DNA of 64,000 nt from Pseudomonas sp. ERMR1:02 (GTDB lineage Bacteria > Pseudomonadota > Gammaproteobacteria > Pseudomonadales > Pseudomonadaceae). Below the pieces are notes generated by a model, which was given only the letters and a program-made list of their open reading frames with translations, made no database searches and had not been told where the DNA came from. Of this stretch, positions 26,532-36,699 are shown piece after piece. Position 1 is the stretch's first letter, and each line of letters begins with the position of its first letter. The stretch is taken from NCBI RefSeq assembly GCF_002277815.1, contig NZ_NKJI01000001.1:241501-305500 (forward strand), in the 5' to 3' direction. Both the position numbers and the translations under genes were made by a program.

Positions 26532-26912
26532 TTACTCGATGACCAGGATGGCATCCATTTCAACCTGCGAACCCTTTGGCAGGGCCGCTACGCCGATGGC
26601 GGCGCGGGCTGGGTAAGGCTGGTCGAAGTACTTGCCCATGATCTCGTTGACCTTGGCGAAGTGGCTCAGGTCGGTGAGGAAGATGTTCAGTTTGACGATG
26701 TCCTTGAACGAGCCGCCGGCGGCTTCAGCCACGGCTTTGAGGTTCTCGAACACCTGGACGGTCTGGGCTTCGAAGCCTTCGACCAGTTCCATGGTTTTTG
26801 GGTCCAGAGGAATTTGACCCGACATGTAAACGGTGTTGCCAGCCTTGATCGCCTGGGAGTAGGTACCGATGGCGGCCGGGGCTTTGTCGCTGGTGATAAC
26901 AGTCTTGGTCAT
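26532..26912 (-). CDS. ridA: RidA family 2-iminoacid deaminase
   Basis: 126 residues, YjgF/YER057c/UK114 family. The substrate-binding Arg lies in [15 protein letters not shown] and the C-terminal Glu in VEMDAILV. RidA hydrolyses reactive enamines/imines made by PLP enzymes. AAGGAG ribosome site; it follows spoT by a short gap on the same strand and is probably co-transcribed. Confidence 0.93.
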   Translation of the reverse strand: MTKTVITSDKAPAAIGTYSQAIKAGNTVYMSGQIPLDPKTMELVEGFEAQTVQVFENLKAVAEAAGGSFKDIVKLNIFLTDLSHFAKVNEIMGKYFDQPYPARAAIGVAALPKGSQVEMDAILVIE

Positions 26913-26939
26913 GAAGGACTCCTTGTAATTGATGGATGG

Positions 26940-29045
26940 CTACGCGCGCATGCGGGTGATGCGGATCACCCCGGTCAGGGCGCGCAGTTTCTTGATCACG
27001 CGGGCCAGGTGCACACGGTCGTGCACGCTGACCACCAGTTGGACGACGCTGATGCGACCATCGCGTTCGTCCATGCTGATTTTTTCGATATTGCCGTCGG
27101 CCGCGTTCACGCTGCTGGCCAGCAGGGCGATCAAGCCGCGCTGGTGTTCCAGTTCGACGCGCAGTTCGACATTGAACTCGCCGGTGACATCCTTGGCCCA
27201 AGAGAGCTGGATGCATTTTTCCGGGTTGTGGCGGATTTCGCTGATATTGCGGCAGTTGTCCAGGTGCACGACCATGCCTTTGCCCGCAGACAGGTGGCCG
27301 ACAATCGGGTCGCCAGGAATCGGTGTGCAACATTTGGCGTAACTGAGCACCAGGCCTTCTGTACCGCGAATCGCCAGCGGACCTTCCGGGCTCGGCAACT
27401 GTTCGCCTTCGCCGAGCAGTCGGCGCGCGACCACATAGGCCATGCGATTGCCCAGACCGATGTCTTCGAGGAGGTCTTCGGCCAGTTCGAGACGGTACTC
27501 GGTGAGCATTGCCTTGACGCGCTCGGCTGGGATTTTTTCCAGCGAGCTGTCGAAACCGTTGAGAACCTTGTTCAGCAGGCGCTCGCCCAGGCTGATGGAT
27601 TCGGAGCGGCGTTGCAGTTTCAGCGCATGGCGGATGTGCGTGCGCGCCTTGCCGGTGACCACAAAGTTGAGCCAGGCCGGGTTCGGCCGTGCGCCCGGAG
27701 CGCTGACGATCTCGACTGTGGAGCCGCTTTGCAGCGGTTCGGACAGTGGCGCGAGACGACGATTGATCCGACAGGCAATACAGCTGTTGCCCACGTCGGT
27801 GTGCACCGCGTAAGCGAAGTCGACCGCCGTGGAGCCTTTGGGCAGCTCCATGATTCGGCCCTTGGGCGTGAACACATAGACCTCGTCCGGGAACAGGTCG
27901 ATCTTCACGCTTTCGATGAATTCCAGCGAGTTGCCTGCGCGTTGCTGCATTTCCAGCACGCCTTTGACCCACTGGCGGGCGCGGGCGTGAGTGCCTTTTG
28001 GCTGCTCGTCGCCGCTGGATTTGTATAGCCAGTGGGCGGCGATGCCGTTATTGGCCATCTCTTCCATTTCACGGGTGCGGATCTGGATCTCGATCGGAAC
28101 ACCGTGCATGCCGAACAACGTGGTGTGCAGCGACTGATAGCCGTTGGCCTTGGGAATCGCGATGTAATCCTTGAAGCGCCCCGGCAACGGTTTGTACAAA
28201 TTATGAACAGCACCCAGCACGCGGTAGCAGGTATCGACCTTGTCGACGATGATCCGGAATGCGTAGACGTCCATGATCTCGTTGAAGGCCCGACGCTTGC
28301 CGCGCATTTTCGTGTAGATGCCGTAGAGGTGTTTCTGGCGACCGCTGACCTCGCCCTGGATGCCGTCGATGGCCAGGCAGTGGCTGAGTGATTCTTCGAT
28401 CTTGTTGACGATTTCCTTGCGGTTGCCCCGGGCACGTTTCACGGCCTGGTAGATCCGCGCGGAACGCATCGGGTGCATCGCCTTGAAGCCGAGGTCTTCG
28501 AATTCTATGCGGATGGCGTGCATGCCCAGCCGGTTGGCGATGGGCGCATAGATTTCCAGGGTTTCCTTGGCAATGCGTCGGCGTTTTTCGCCGGACAGCA
28601 CTTCCAGCGTGCGCATGTTGTGCAGGCGGTCGGCCAGTTTGACCAGGATCACGCGAATGTCGCGGGCCATGGCCATGGCCATTTTCTGGAAGTTTTCGGC
28701 TTGTGCCTCGGCCTTGGTCTCGAAGTTCATCTGGGTCAGTTTGCTGACCCCGTCGACCAGTTCGGCCACGGTCTCGCCGAACTGCGCTTGCAGCGCTTCC
28801 TTGGCAATACCGGTGTCTTCGATCACGTCATGCAGCATGGCCGCCATCAGGCTCTGATGGTCCATATGCATTTCGGCAAGAATATTCGCGACCGCGAGTG
28901 GGTGCGTTACGTACGCCTCGCCGCTACGGCGGCGTTGACCGTCGTGGGCTTGTTCGGCGTAGAAATACGCTCGGCGGACCAGGTTGACCTGGTCTTTACC
29001 GAGGTAGGTCGATAAGCGATCGGCGAGGGCGTCTATGCTCGGCAT
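26940..29045 (-). CDS. spoT: Bifunctional (p)ppGpp synthetase/hydrolase SpoT
   Basis: 701 residues, full length. HD hydrolase domain with intact HDVIEDT (His72-Asp73), RelA/SpoT synthetase domain (KMRGKRRAFNEIMDVYAFRI, ANGYQSLHTTLFG), TGS domain (about 385-445, VFTPKGRIMELPKGSTAVDF), helical and zinc-finger regions (YAKCCTPIPGD) and a C-terminal ACT domain. It balances the alarmone that drives the stringent response. Lies between rpoZ and ridA, as in many gammaproteobacteria. Confidence 0.97.
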   Translation of the reverse strand: MPSIDALADRLSTYLGKDQVNLVRRAYFYAEQAHDGQRRRSGEAYVTHPLAVANILAEMHMDHQSLMAAMLHDVIEDTGIAKEALQAQFGETVAELVDGVSKLTQMNFETKAEAQAENFQKMAMAMARDIRVILVKLADRLHNMRTLEVLSGEKRRRIAKETLEIYAPIANRLGMHAIRIEFEDLGFKAMHPMRSARIYQAVKRARGNRKEIVNKIEESLSHCLAIDGIQGEVSGRQKHLYGIYTKMRGKRRAFNEIMDVYAFRIIVDKVDTCYRVLGAVHNLYKPLPGRFKDYIAIPKANGYQSLHTTLFGMHGVPIEIQIRTREMEEMANNGIAAHWLYKSSGDEQPKGTHARARQWVKGVLEMQQRAGNSLEFIESVKIDLFPDEVYVFTPKGRIMELPKGSTAVDFAYAVHTDVGNSCIACRINRRLAPLSEPLQSGSTVEIVSAPGARPNPAWLNFVVTGKARTHIRHALKLQRRSESISLGERLLNKVLNGFDSSLEKIPAERVKAMLTEYRLELAEDLLEDIGLGNRMAYVVARRLLGEGEQLPSPEGPLAIRGTEGLVLSYAKCCTPIPGDPIVGHLSAGKGMVVHLDNCRNISEIRHNPEKCIQLSWAKDVTGEFNVELRVELEHQRGLIALLASSVNAADGNIEKISMDERDGRISVVQLVVSVHDRVHLARVIKKLRALTGVIRITRMRA

Positions 29046-29102
29046 GATGTCTCCTGCCGTAAGCTTTGTTCCCGCGCCGTGCTACGTCGACCAGGCATAG
29101 GC

Positions 29103-29366
29103 TTAGACGGCCTCGTTGGACTCGTCCTCGAACGCAGCAAAAAGCGGTTCATCTTCAACGATTTCGGCTTCGGCGATAGCTGCGTAGTCGATCAGGCCTT
29201 CAGCGATTTCACGCAGGGCGACAACGGTAGGCTTGTCGTTTTCCCATGCTACTTTCGGCTCTTTGCCACCGGTGGCCAGTTGACGGGCACGCTTGGTAGA
29301 GAGCATGACCAGCTCAAAGCGGTTATCCACGTGATTCAGGCAGTCTTCAACGGTTACGCGGGCCAT
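29103..29366 (-). CDS. rpoZ: RNA polymerase omega subunit
   Basis: 87 residues from the ATG at 29366 ([20 protein letters not shown]), the standard omega N-terminus; the frame is open further upstream but the longer start has no family match. Omega helps assembly of RNA polymerase and forms part of one ppGpp site, consistent with spoT lying next to it. Confidence 0.97.
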   Translation of the reverse strand: MARVTVEDCLNHVDNRFELVMLSTKRARQLATGGKEPKVAWENDKPTVVALREIAEGLIDYAAIAEAEIVEDEPLFAAFEDESNEAV

Positions 29367-29533
29367 GGTCTTCCTCGTAGCAAATGCAATATGCGCGCTG
29401 CCCGGATGGGCGAGCGGACTCAACAGTTTAAAAAATCACCAGCGATTAGGGAAGCGCTGATTTTTTGATCAAACTCTTCAACGCGCTACAAGTGCCAATG
29501 TAAAGCCCTTGCAGCTGTTTTGGGAAGAGCGGA

Positions 29534-30166
<633 letters not shown>

Positions 30167-31030
30167 TTACTCAATATTCTGCACTTGTTCGCGCATCTGC
30201 TCGATCAACACCTTGAGGTTGACCGCCGCCTGGGTGCTGCGCGGGTCGAAGGCTTTGGAGCCCAGTGTGTTGGCTTCGCGGTTGAGCTCCTGCATCAGGA
30301 AGTCCAGGCGCCGCCCGGCAGCGCCGCCGGATTTGAGTACCCGACGAACTTCGATGATGTGAGTGCTCAGGCGATCCAGTTCTTCGGCGACGTCGCTTTT
30401 TTGCGCGAGCATGACCATTTCCTGCTCCAGGCGCTGCGGGTCCATCTCGGCCTTCATGTCGGCAAAGCGGTCGAGTACTTTCTGGCGTTGGGTGGCGAGC
30501 ATTTGCGGAACCAGTTCGCGCAGCGTCACCACGTCTTCTTCAATGGACGTCAGGCGATCGTTGATCAACCGCGCCAGCTCCGCGCCTTCGCGCTCGCGGC
30601 CGGCCTTGAGTTCTTCGAGGCCCTGGTTGAACAGCGCCAAGGCTTCAGCGTTCAAGGCTTGCGGATCGCTTGCATCTCCCACCAGTACGCCTGGCCAGGC
30701 CAGAACTTCGAGCGGGTTGAGCGCCGCTGGATTTTTGATCAGGCCGGCAATGGTCTCGGCGGCGGCGACCAGTTGCGCAGCGCGTGCCTGGTCCACTTGC
30801 AGCGGCTTGCCGGTGTTTTCTTCTGTGAAGCGCAGGGTGCATTCGAGCTTGCCCCGGGACACACCCTGGCGCAGCGCCTCGCGGACGGCGCCTTCGAGGT
30901 CGCGAAAGGATTCCGGTAAACGCAGGTGGGGTTCCAGGTAGCGGCTGTTGACCGAGCGCAGTTCCCAGCTCAGGGTGCCCTGAACACCGGCTTTCTCGAC
31001 GCGGGCGAAGGCGGTCATGCTGTGCACCAT
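30167..31030 (-). CDS. yicC: YicC family endoribonuclease
   Basis: 287 residues starting [15 protein letters not shown] at ATG 31030 (an in-frame ATG five codons upstream is less likely). Contains the YicC N-terminal domain with [20 protein letters not shown] and the C-terminal DUF1732 part ([20 protein letters not shown]). E. coli YicC has been described as an RNase. Followed by gmk on the same strand; divergent from rph. Confidence 0.92.
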   Translation of the reverse strand: MVHSMTAFARVEKAGVQGTLSWELRSVNSRYLEPHLRLPESFRDLEGAVREALRQGVSRGKLECTLRFTEENTGKPLQVDQARAAQLVAAAETIAGLIKNPAALNPLEVLAWPGVLVGDASDPQALNAEALALFNQGLEELKAGREREGAELARLINDRLTSIEEDVVTLRELVPQMLATQRQKVLDRFADMKAEMDPQRLEQEMVMLAQKSDVAEELDRLSTHIIEVRRVLKSGGAAGRRLDFLMQELNREANTLGSKAFDPRSTQAAVNLKVLIEQMREQVQNIE

Positions 31031-31232
31031 GGAGGTACCTCGCAATGCAGATCGGCCCGGAACTGGTATTCCGGCAATCCGATATCAATGAATTTAAGCC
31101 GACTGGCAGCAAAGGCGCCGGATTGTAGCGCAGTGCGGTGGATGCGCCCAAACACACGGTGTCACAAAGGGCTGCAGGCCGTCGGCGATGGGCTATTCAG
31201 AGCCTTCGGTCGTCGGAGGATTTTTTTAGAAG

Positions 31233-31261
31233 TGCCCAGTCGTGGCTGGCGGCTCTATAAT
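31233..31261 (+). promoter_or_regulatory. Probable rph promoter
   Basis: A perfect -10 TATAAT at 31256-31261 lies 36 bases before the rph ATG. The -35 at 17-base spacing (TGCCCA, 31233-31238) matches only three of six positions, so the promoter probably relies on the strong -10. Confidence 0.5.
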
Positions 31262-31297
31262 GCTCCGCAGTTTTCCGTCCCCGTACAGGTATCCCTT

Positions 31298-32020
31298 ATG
31301 AAACGTCCAAGTGGTCGCGCTGCCGATCAGCTCCGCTCGATCCGCATTACCCGCAACTACACCAAACACGCCGAGGGATCTGTACTGGTCGAGTTCGGTG
31401 ATACCAAAGTCATCTGCACCGTCAGCGTCGAAAACGGCGTGCCGCGGTTCCTTAAAGGTCAGGGCCAGGGTTGGTTGACCGCCGAGTACGGCATGCTGCC
31501 GCGCGCAACCGGTGAGCGTAACCAGCGTGAAGCCAGCCGTGGCAAGCAAGGCGGCCGTACCCTGGAAATCCAGCGTCTGATCGGCCGTTCCCTGCGCGCT
31601 GCGCTGGACATGTCCAAGCTGGGTGACGTCACCCTGTACGTCGATTGCGACGTGATCCAGGCCGACGGCGGCACCCGTACCGCGTCCATCACCGGTGCCA
31701 TGGTCGCACTGGTCGATGCCTTGAAAGTGATCAAGAAGCGCGGCGGCCTTAAAGGCGGCGACCCACTCAAGCAAATGATCGGTGCCGTTTCTGTCGGCAT
31801 GTACCAGGGCGAGCCTGTGCTCGACCTCGACTACCTGGAAGACTCGGCTGCCGAGACCGACCTGAACGTGGTGATGACCAGCTCTGGCGGCTTCATCGAA
31901 GTGCAGGGCACCGCCGAAGGCGCGCCGTTCCAGCCGGAAGAGCTGAACGCGATGCTGGAGCTGGCGAAGAAAGGCATGAACGAAATTTTTGATCTGCAAA
32001 AGGCTGCGCTGGCTGACTGA
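31298..32020 (+). CDS. rph: Ribonuclease PH
   Basis: 240 residues from ATG 31298. Typical RNase PH blocks: [36 protein letters not shown], the phosphate-binding [15 protein letters not shown] and the catalytic [20 protein letters not shown]. Trims tRNA 3' ends by phosphorolysis. The longer open frame upstream overlaps yicC and is not used. Confidence 0.97.
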   Translation: MKRPSGRAADQLRSIRITRNYTKHAEGSVLVEFGDTKVICTVSVENGVPRFLKGQGQGWLTAEYGMLPRATGERNQREASRGKQGGRTLEIQRLIGRSLRAALDMSKLGDVTLYVDCDVIQADGGTRTASITGAMVALVDALKVIKKRGGLKGGDPLKQMIGAVSVGMYQGEPVLDLDYLEDSAAETDLNVVMTSSGGFIEVQGTAEGAPFQPEELNAMLELAKKGMNEIFDLQKAALAD

Positions 32021-32048
32021 TCGGATTGTTCCGCGCAAGGAGGACGCC

Positions 32049-32417
32049 ATGAATGACGAGCAACAGCTGCTTCCCACCCCGAGCAAAGAAGTTCGGCAGT
32101 GGGCGATGTTTTGTCACTTGTCCGCCTTGCTGGGGATCTGGATTCCGTTCGGTACGCTGATTGGCCCGTTGATTTTGTGGCAGATGAAGCGCGAGATGGA
32201 CCCGTTCATCGATGCCCAGGGCAAGGAAGCGCTGAATTTTCAGATCACCGTCGCTATCGCTTCTGCCATTTGCTTCCTGTTGATGGTGGTGATTATCGGG
32301 TTCTTCCTGTTTGGTTTGATCGCCATCGGGGCGTTGGTGCTGACGATCATTGCCGGGGTAAAGGCCAATGAAGGTTTTCCGTACCGTTATCCTTTCACAT
32401 GGCGTTTGATCAAATAG
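32049..32417 (+). CDS. DUF4870 small membrane protein
   Basis: 122 residues from ATG 32049, with AAGGAGG just upstream. Three hydrophobic segments (LSALLGIWIPFGTLIGPLIL, ITVAIASAICFLLMVVIIG and FLFGLIAIGALVLTIIAGV) and the conserved DAQGKEALNFQI and YPFTWRLIK ends define DUF4870. Function unknown. 28 bases after rph and probably co-transcribed, with a terminator downstream. Confidence 0.85.
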   Translation: MNDEQQLLPTPSKEVRQWAMFCHLSALLGIWIPFGTLIGPLILWQMKREMDPFIDAQGKEALNFQITVAIASAICFLLMVVIIGFFLFGLIAIGALVLTIIAGVKANEGFPYRYPFTWRLIK

Positions 32418-32461
32418 GCTCGTTCAAAACCTCCATGTTGGAAAATGCAATTTCGAATGCG

Positions 32462-32493
32462 TGAAAAAAGCCCTGACTTGTCGGGGTTTTTTT
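32462..32493 (+). terminator. Terminator after rph-DUF4870
   Basis: Seven-pair stem CCCTGAC / GTCGGGG with a two-base loop, preceded by A residues and followed by seven T. Sits about 45 bases after the stop codon. Confidence 0.8.
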
Positions 32494-32804
32494 ACAACTA
32501 AATTAAACTCTATTGTATGTAGGATTAATCTGGTTTAGATGAATGACAGGAGAAGCTTATATATATGTTGCCTTTACATCTTTAGTCACAACTGTGATGC
32601 TTTAGAGCTGCCCAAGTCCTTGGCAGCAAGACTTTGTGATTGCTAAAGTCTGCGCACGAAATATCCATTCTGAAATATTTCTATATGTTCAAGCCATCGA
32701 AGGTACTTGAATTCCTGTGTTGTCAGTGTTGAGACAATCAGCCGTTTCATGAAGCGCGGACAGGGAAAGGTTCGCCTCTGAATATATAGCCAAGAATAAT
32801 CCAA
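32494..32804. other. AT-rich gene-free stretch before gltS
   Basis: About 310 bases without a supported gene. It is visibly richer in A and T than its neighbours (for example CTTATATATATGTTGCC near 32554) and contains no REP element. The gltS promoter must lie here, but I cannot single out a convincing -35/-10 pair. Confidence 0.6.
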
Positions 32805-34013
32805 ATGATTCAGCTCGATTTTTATGGAACGCTCGTGGCCGCTTCCCTCGTACTTCTTCTGGGGCGTGGCCTTATTGCGCGTGTTGGTATTCTGCGCAAT
32901 TTCAATATTCCCGAGCCTGTAGCGGGTGGCCTGTTGGTCGCCCTGGCTCTTCTGTTGTTGCGAACGCTTAATGTTGAAGTTCGCTTCGACACTTCGCTGC
33001 AAACTCCCCTGATGCTGGCGTTTTTTGCCACTATCGGTCTGAGTGCAGACTTCGCCAGTCTCAAGAAAGGCGGTCGCGTAGTAGGGGTATTTCTAATTGC
33101 AGTCATTGGGCTCTTGGTGCTGCAGAACGCCATGGGCATCGGACTCGCAACAATGCTGGGGCTCGATCCGCTGATGGGTTTGTTGACGGGCTCAATTACC
33201 CTGGCGGGCGGTCACGGAACTGGCGCTGCGTGGGGAACGGTATTCAATGAGAAATACGGCCTGGCTTCCGCCTCTGAACTGGCGATAGCCTCCGCGACGT
33301 TCGGTCTGGTGTTGGGTGGATTGATCGGTGGTCCGGTGGCGCGCTTGCTCATCAAGCGTGTGGAGGTGCCCTCCTGCAACATGAAGGAGGGGCCGCGCCT
33401 GCCGAAGGGTTTTGAACAGCCGAACAAAGAGCGCTCGATCACGCCCTCTACGTTTATCGAAACTCTGGCTCTGATCGCAGTCAGCCTGCTGGCTGGCAAT
33501 CTTTTGAATGGTCTGCTGCACGGGACGGCATTCGAGTTGCCGACATTCGTTTGTGTGCTGTTTGTGGGCGTGTTGCTGCGCAACGGTCTTTCAGCATTTG
33601 GTTTGTATCGGGTATTCGAGCGTGAAGTCTCGGTGCTGGGTAATGTCAGCTTGTCGCTTTTTCTTGCCATCGCGCTGATGTCGCTCAAGCTGTGGGACTT
33701 GGCGGCGCTGGCTTTGCCGATCTTCGTCATCCTGGCTGTGCAGGCGTTGGTCATGGCGCTTTTCGCGATTTTCGTGACGTTCAGAATGATGGGCAGCAAC
33801 TACGATGCGGCGGTGTTGGCGGCAGGGCACTGTGGTTTCGGGTTGGGTGCGACGCCAACGGCCATCGCTAACATGCAGGCAGTGACGCAGCGCTTCGGGC
33901 CTTCGCAGATCGCATTCCTGGTAGTACCGATGGTGGGCGCGTTCTTTATCGACATTATCAATGTCATCGTGATCAAGCTGTATTTAGCCCTGCCGTTTTT
34001 TGCCGTGACCTGA
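32805..34013 (+). CDS. gltS: Sodium/glutamate symporter
   Basis: 402 residues, hydrophobic throughout, with the ESS/GltS family pattern: N-terminal MIQLDFYGTLVAASLVLLLG, NIPEPVAGGL loop, the pore segments LAGGHGTGAAWG and, in the second half, AGHCGFGLGATPTAIANM. The two halves with Gly-rich re-entrant loops are typical of the family. Imports glutamate with sodium across the inner membrane. The ribosome site before the ATG is poor. It lies between the DUF4870 gene and crc, which I recall as adjacent in P. aeruginosa. Confidence 0.92.
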   Translation: MIQLDFYGTLVAASLVLLLGRGLIARVGILRNFNIPEPVAGGLLVALALLLLRTLNVEVRFDTSLQTPLMLAFFATIGLSADFASLKKGGRVVGVFLIAVIGLLVLQNAMGIGLATMLGLDPLMGLLTGSITLAGGHGTGAAWGTVFNEKYGLASASELAIASATFGLVLGGLIGGPVARLLIKRVEVPSCNMKEGPRLPKGFEQPNKERSITPSTFIETLALIAVSLLAGNLLNGLLHGTAFELPTFVCVLFVGVLLRNGLSAFGLYRVFEREVSVLGNVSLSLFLAIALMSLKLWDLAALALPIFVILAVQALVMALFAIFVTFRMMGSNYDAAVLAAGHCGFGLGATPTAIANMQAVTQRFGPSQIAFLVVPMVGAFFIDIINVIVIKLYLALPFFAVT

Positions 34014-34039
34014 CGCGTGCCTCATTCCGACTAGCGCAT

Positions 34040-34076
34040 AAAAAATGCCCGTATCTCGCGATGCGGGCATTTTTTC
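34040..34076. terminator. Bidirectional terminator between gltS and crc
   Basis: Stem ATGCCCG..ATC / GAT.CGGGCAT flanked by a run of A on one side and of T on the other, so it can serve both convergent genes. Confidence 0.85.
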
Positions 34077-34091
34077 ACTGCGAAACGACGC

Positions 34092-34871
34092 CTAGATGGT
34101 CAACGTCCAGTCGTAGTCCACGATCAGTGGCGCGTGTTGCGAGAACCGCGGCTGGCGTGGCAGGCGTGCGCTGCGTACAAAGCGGCGCAGGCCCGGGGTC
34201 AGCAGTTGATAGTCGAAGCGCCAGCCGAGGTTGAGCATTTCGGCTTGTTCGTTATCCGGCCACCAGCTGTACTGATCGCCTTCACGGCTGACTTCGCGCA
34301 GGGCATCAACGTACCCCATGTTGCCGACAATCTCGTCCATCCAGGCGCGTTCAGGCGCCAGGAATCCCGGAGATTGCTGGCTGTCGCGCCAGTTCTTGAT
34401 GTCCAGTTTCTGTTGCGCCACGTACAGCGAGCCACAATAAATGTACTCGCGGCGTTTGCGCCGCTGCTTGTCCAGGTATTTGGCGAAGTCGTCCATGAGC
34501 TTGAATTTCTGATTCAAGTCTTCGTCGCCGTTCATACCCGACGGAAGCAGCAAGGTAGCAATACTGACTTTGTCGAAATCGGCTTGCAGGTAGCGCCCGT
34601 AGCGGTCGGCCGTCTCGAAACCGAGACCGCTGATGACAGCCTTCGGTTGCAACCGCGAGTACAAAGCCACACCACCTTGGGCGGGAACTTCGGCGTCGCA
34701 GGCATAAAGGAAGTATCCATCCAGTTGGAAGGCTGGATCGTCCAGTTCAAAGGCGGAGGCACGGGTGTCCTGCAGGCAGATGACGTCGGCATTCTGTGCT
34801 TGCAGCCAACTGAGCAAACCTCGCTCGACCGCAGCCTGAATACCATTGACGTTCACACTGATGATCCGCAT
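34092..34871 (-). CDS. crc: Catabolite repression control protein Crc
   Basis: 259 residues from ATG 34871 (MRIISVNVNGIQAAVERGLL), the exact size of Pseudomonas Crc. The exonuclease III fold is recognisable (DVICLQDTRA, LNLGWRFDYQLLTP, FSQHAPLIVDYDW), but the standard catalytic pattern of the family is altered, as known for Crc, which has no nuclease activity and instead acts with Hfq to repress translation of catabolic mRNAs. Divergent from pyrE, as in P. aeruginosa. Confidence 0.97.
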   Translation of the reverse strand: MRIISVNVNGIQAAVERGLLSWLQAQNADVICLQDTRASAFELDDPAFQLDGYFLYACDAEVPAQGGVALYSRLQPKAVISGLGFETADRYGRYLQADFDKVSIATLLLPSGMNGDEDLNQKFKLMDDFAKYLDKQRRKRREYIYCGSLYVAQQKLDIKNWRDSQQSPGFLAPERAWMDEIVGNMGYVDALREVSREGDQYSWWPDNEQAEMLNLGWRFDYQLLTPGLRRFVRSARLPRQPRFSQHAPLIVDYDWTLTI

Positions 34872-34893
34872 AAATGGCCCCAAAAATCGCGTG

Positions 34894-34908
34894 CGTGTAT
34901 GATACACG
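34894..34908. promoter_or_regulatory. Palindrome in the crc-pyrE divergent promoter region
   Basis: CGTGTATGATACACG is a perfect 15-base palindrome around a single central base. It contains TATGAT, usable as a -10 for pyrE (about 50 bases before its ATG). A candidate operator or overlapping promoter; I know no regulator for it. Confidence 0.4.
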
Positions 34909-34953
34909 GCGTCAAGCTAATTAGCTAAATCCGTGGTATTTGGGGTTTTTTTC

Positions 34954-35598
34954 ATGCAAGCGTATCAGCGCGATTTCATTCGTTTTGCCATCGATCGCGG
35001 CGTTTTGCGCTTCGGTGAGTTCACCCTGAAGTCCGGGCGCACCAGTCCTTACTTCTTTAATGCGGGCCTGTTCAACTCGGGTTCGGCCCTGGCGCAGCTG
35101 GGTCGTTTCTACGCCGCAGCCATTACCGAAAGCGGCATTGCGTTCGACGTTCTGTTCGGGCCGGCCTACAAGGGAATCCCTTTGGCGGCGACCACAGCCG
35201 TGGCGTTGGCCGAGCATCACAACCGTGACCTGCCATGGTGCTTCAACCGCAAGGAAGCCAAGGCCCATGGCGAAGGCGGCAGCCTGGTTGGCGCACCGCT
35301 GACTGGCGACGTGCTGATCATCGATGACGTGATCACAGCGGGCACCGCCATCCGCGAAGTGATGCAGATCATCGCTTCCCAGGACGGCGCGAAGGCTGCC
35401 GGCGTGCTGATCGCCCTCAACCGCCAGGAGCGCGGCAACGGTGAGTTGTCGGCGATCCAGGAAGTTGAACGTGATTTTGGCATTCCGGTGATCAGCATTG
35501 TTTCGTTGAACCAGGTGCTGGAGTTTCTGGCTGACGATCCGCAGCTCAAACAACACCTGCCTGCCGTCGAAGCGTACCGCGCCCAATTCGGAGTCTAG
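34954..35598 (+). CDS. pyrE: Orotate phosphoribosyltransferase
   Basis: 214 residues from ATG 34954 ([20 protein letters not shown]). PRPP-binding loop [13 protein letters not shown], the [10 protein letters not shown] segment and the catalytic Lys region [12 protein letters not shown] are intact. Makes OMP from orotate in pyrimidine synthesis. Confidence 0.97.
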   Translation: MQAYQRDFIRFAIDRGVLRFGEFTLKSGRTSPYFFNAGLFNSGSALAQLGRFYAAAITESGIAFDVLFGPAYKGIPLAATTAVALAEHHNRDLPWCFNRKEAKAHGEGGSLVGAPLTGDVLIIDDVITAGTAIREVMQIIASQDGAKAAGVLIALNRQERGNGELSAIQEVERDFGIPVISIVSLNQVLEFLADDPQLKQHLPAVEAYRAQFGV

Positions 35599-35606
35599 CG
35601 CTTACC

Positions 35607-35704
35607 CCTGTAGGAGCGAGGCTTGCCCGCGAAGAGGCAGGCACATCCAACATAGATGTTGGCTGTTGAATCGCCTTCGCGGGCAAGCCTCGCTCCTACA
35701 GGGG
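35607..35704. repeat. REP doublet after pyrE
   Basis: Inverted pair CTGTAGGAGCGAGGCTTGCC..GCGAAG and CTTCGCGGGCAAGCCTCGCTCC..TACAG, with a spacer that itself contains ACATCCAACATAGATGTTGG, a small hairpin. Confidence 0.9.
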
Positions 35705-35714
35705 ATCGGCGTTC

Positions 35715-35755
35715 AAAAAAAGACCCCGCTCAGCCTGGCTGAGCGGGGTCTTTTT
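35715..35755. terminator. Strong bidirectional terminator between pyrE and argB
   Basis: Perfect 15-pair stem AGACCCCGCTCAGCC / GGCTGAGCGGGGTCT with a very short loop, A run before and T run after. Serves pyrE (plus) and argB (minus). Confidence 0.92.
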
Positions 35756-35769
35756 GGGTGCGCTATCGC

Positions 35770-36675
<906 letters not shown>

Positions 36676-36699
36676 TCAGGGCTCCGGTGCTTCAATAAA

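Noticed and set aside
26370..28028. A 552-codon plus-strand open frame opposite ridA and spoT
   Set aside because: It runs across two well-defined minus-strand genes and has no recognisable domain; it reflects codon bias of spoT.
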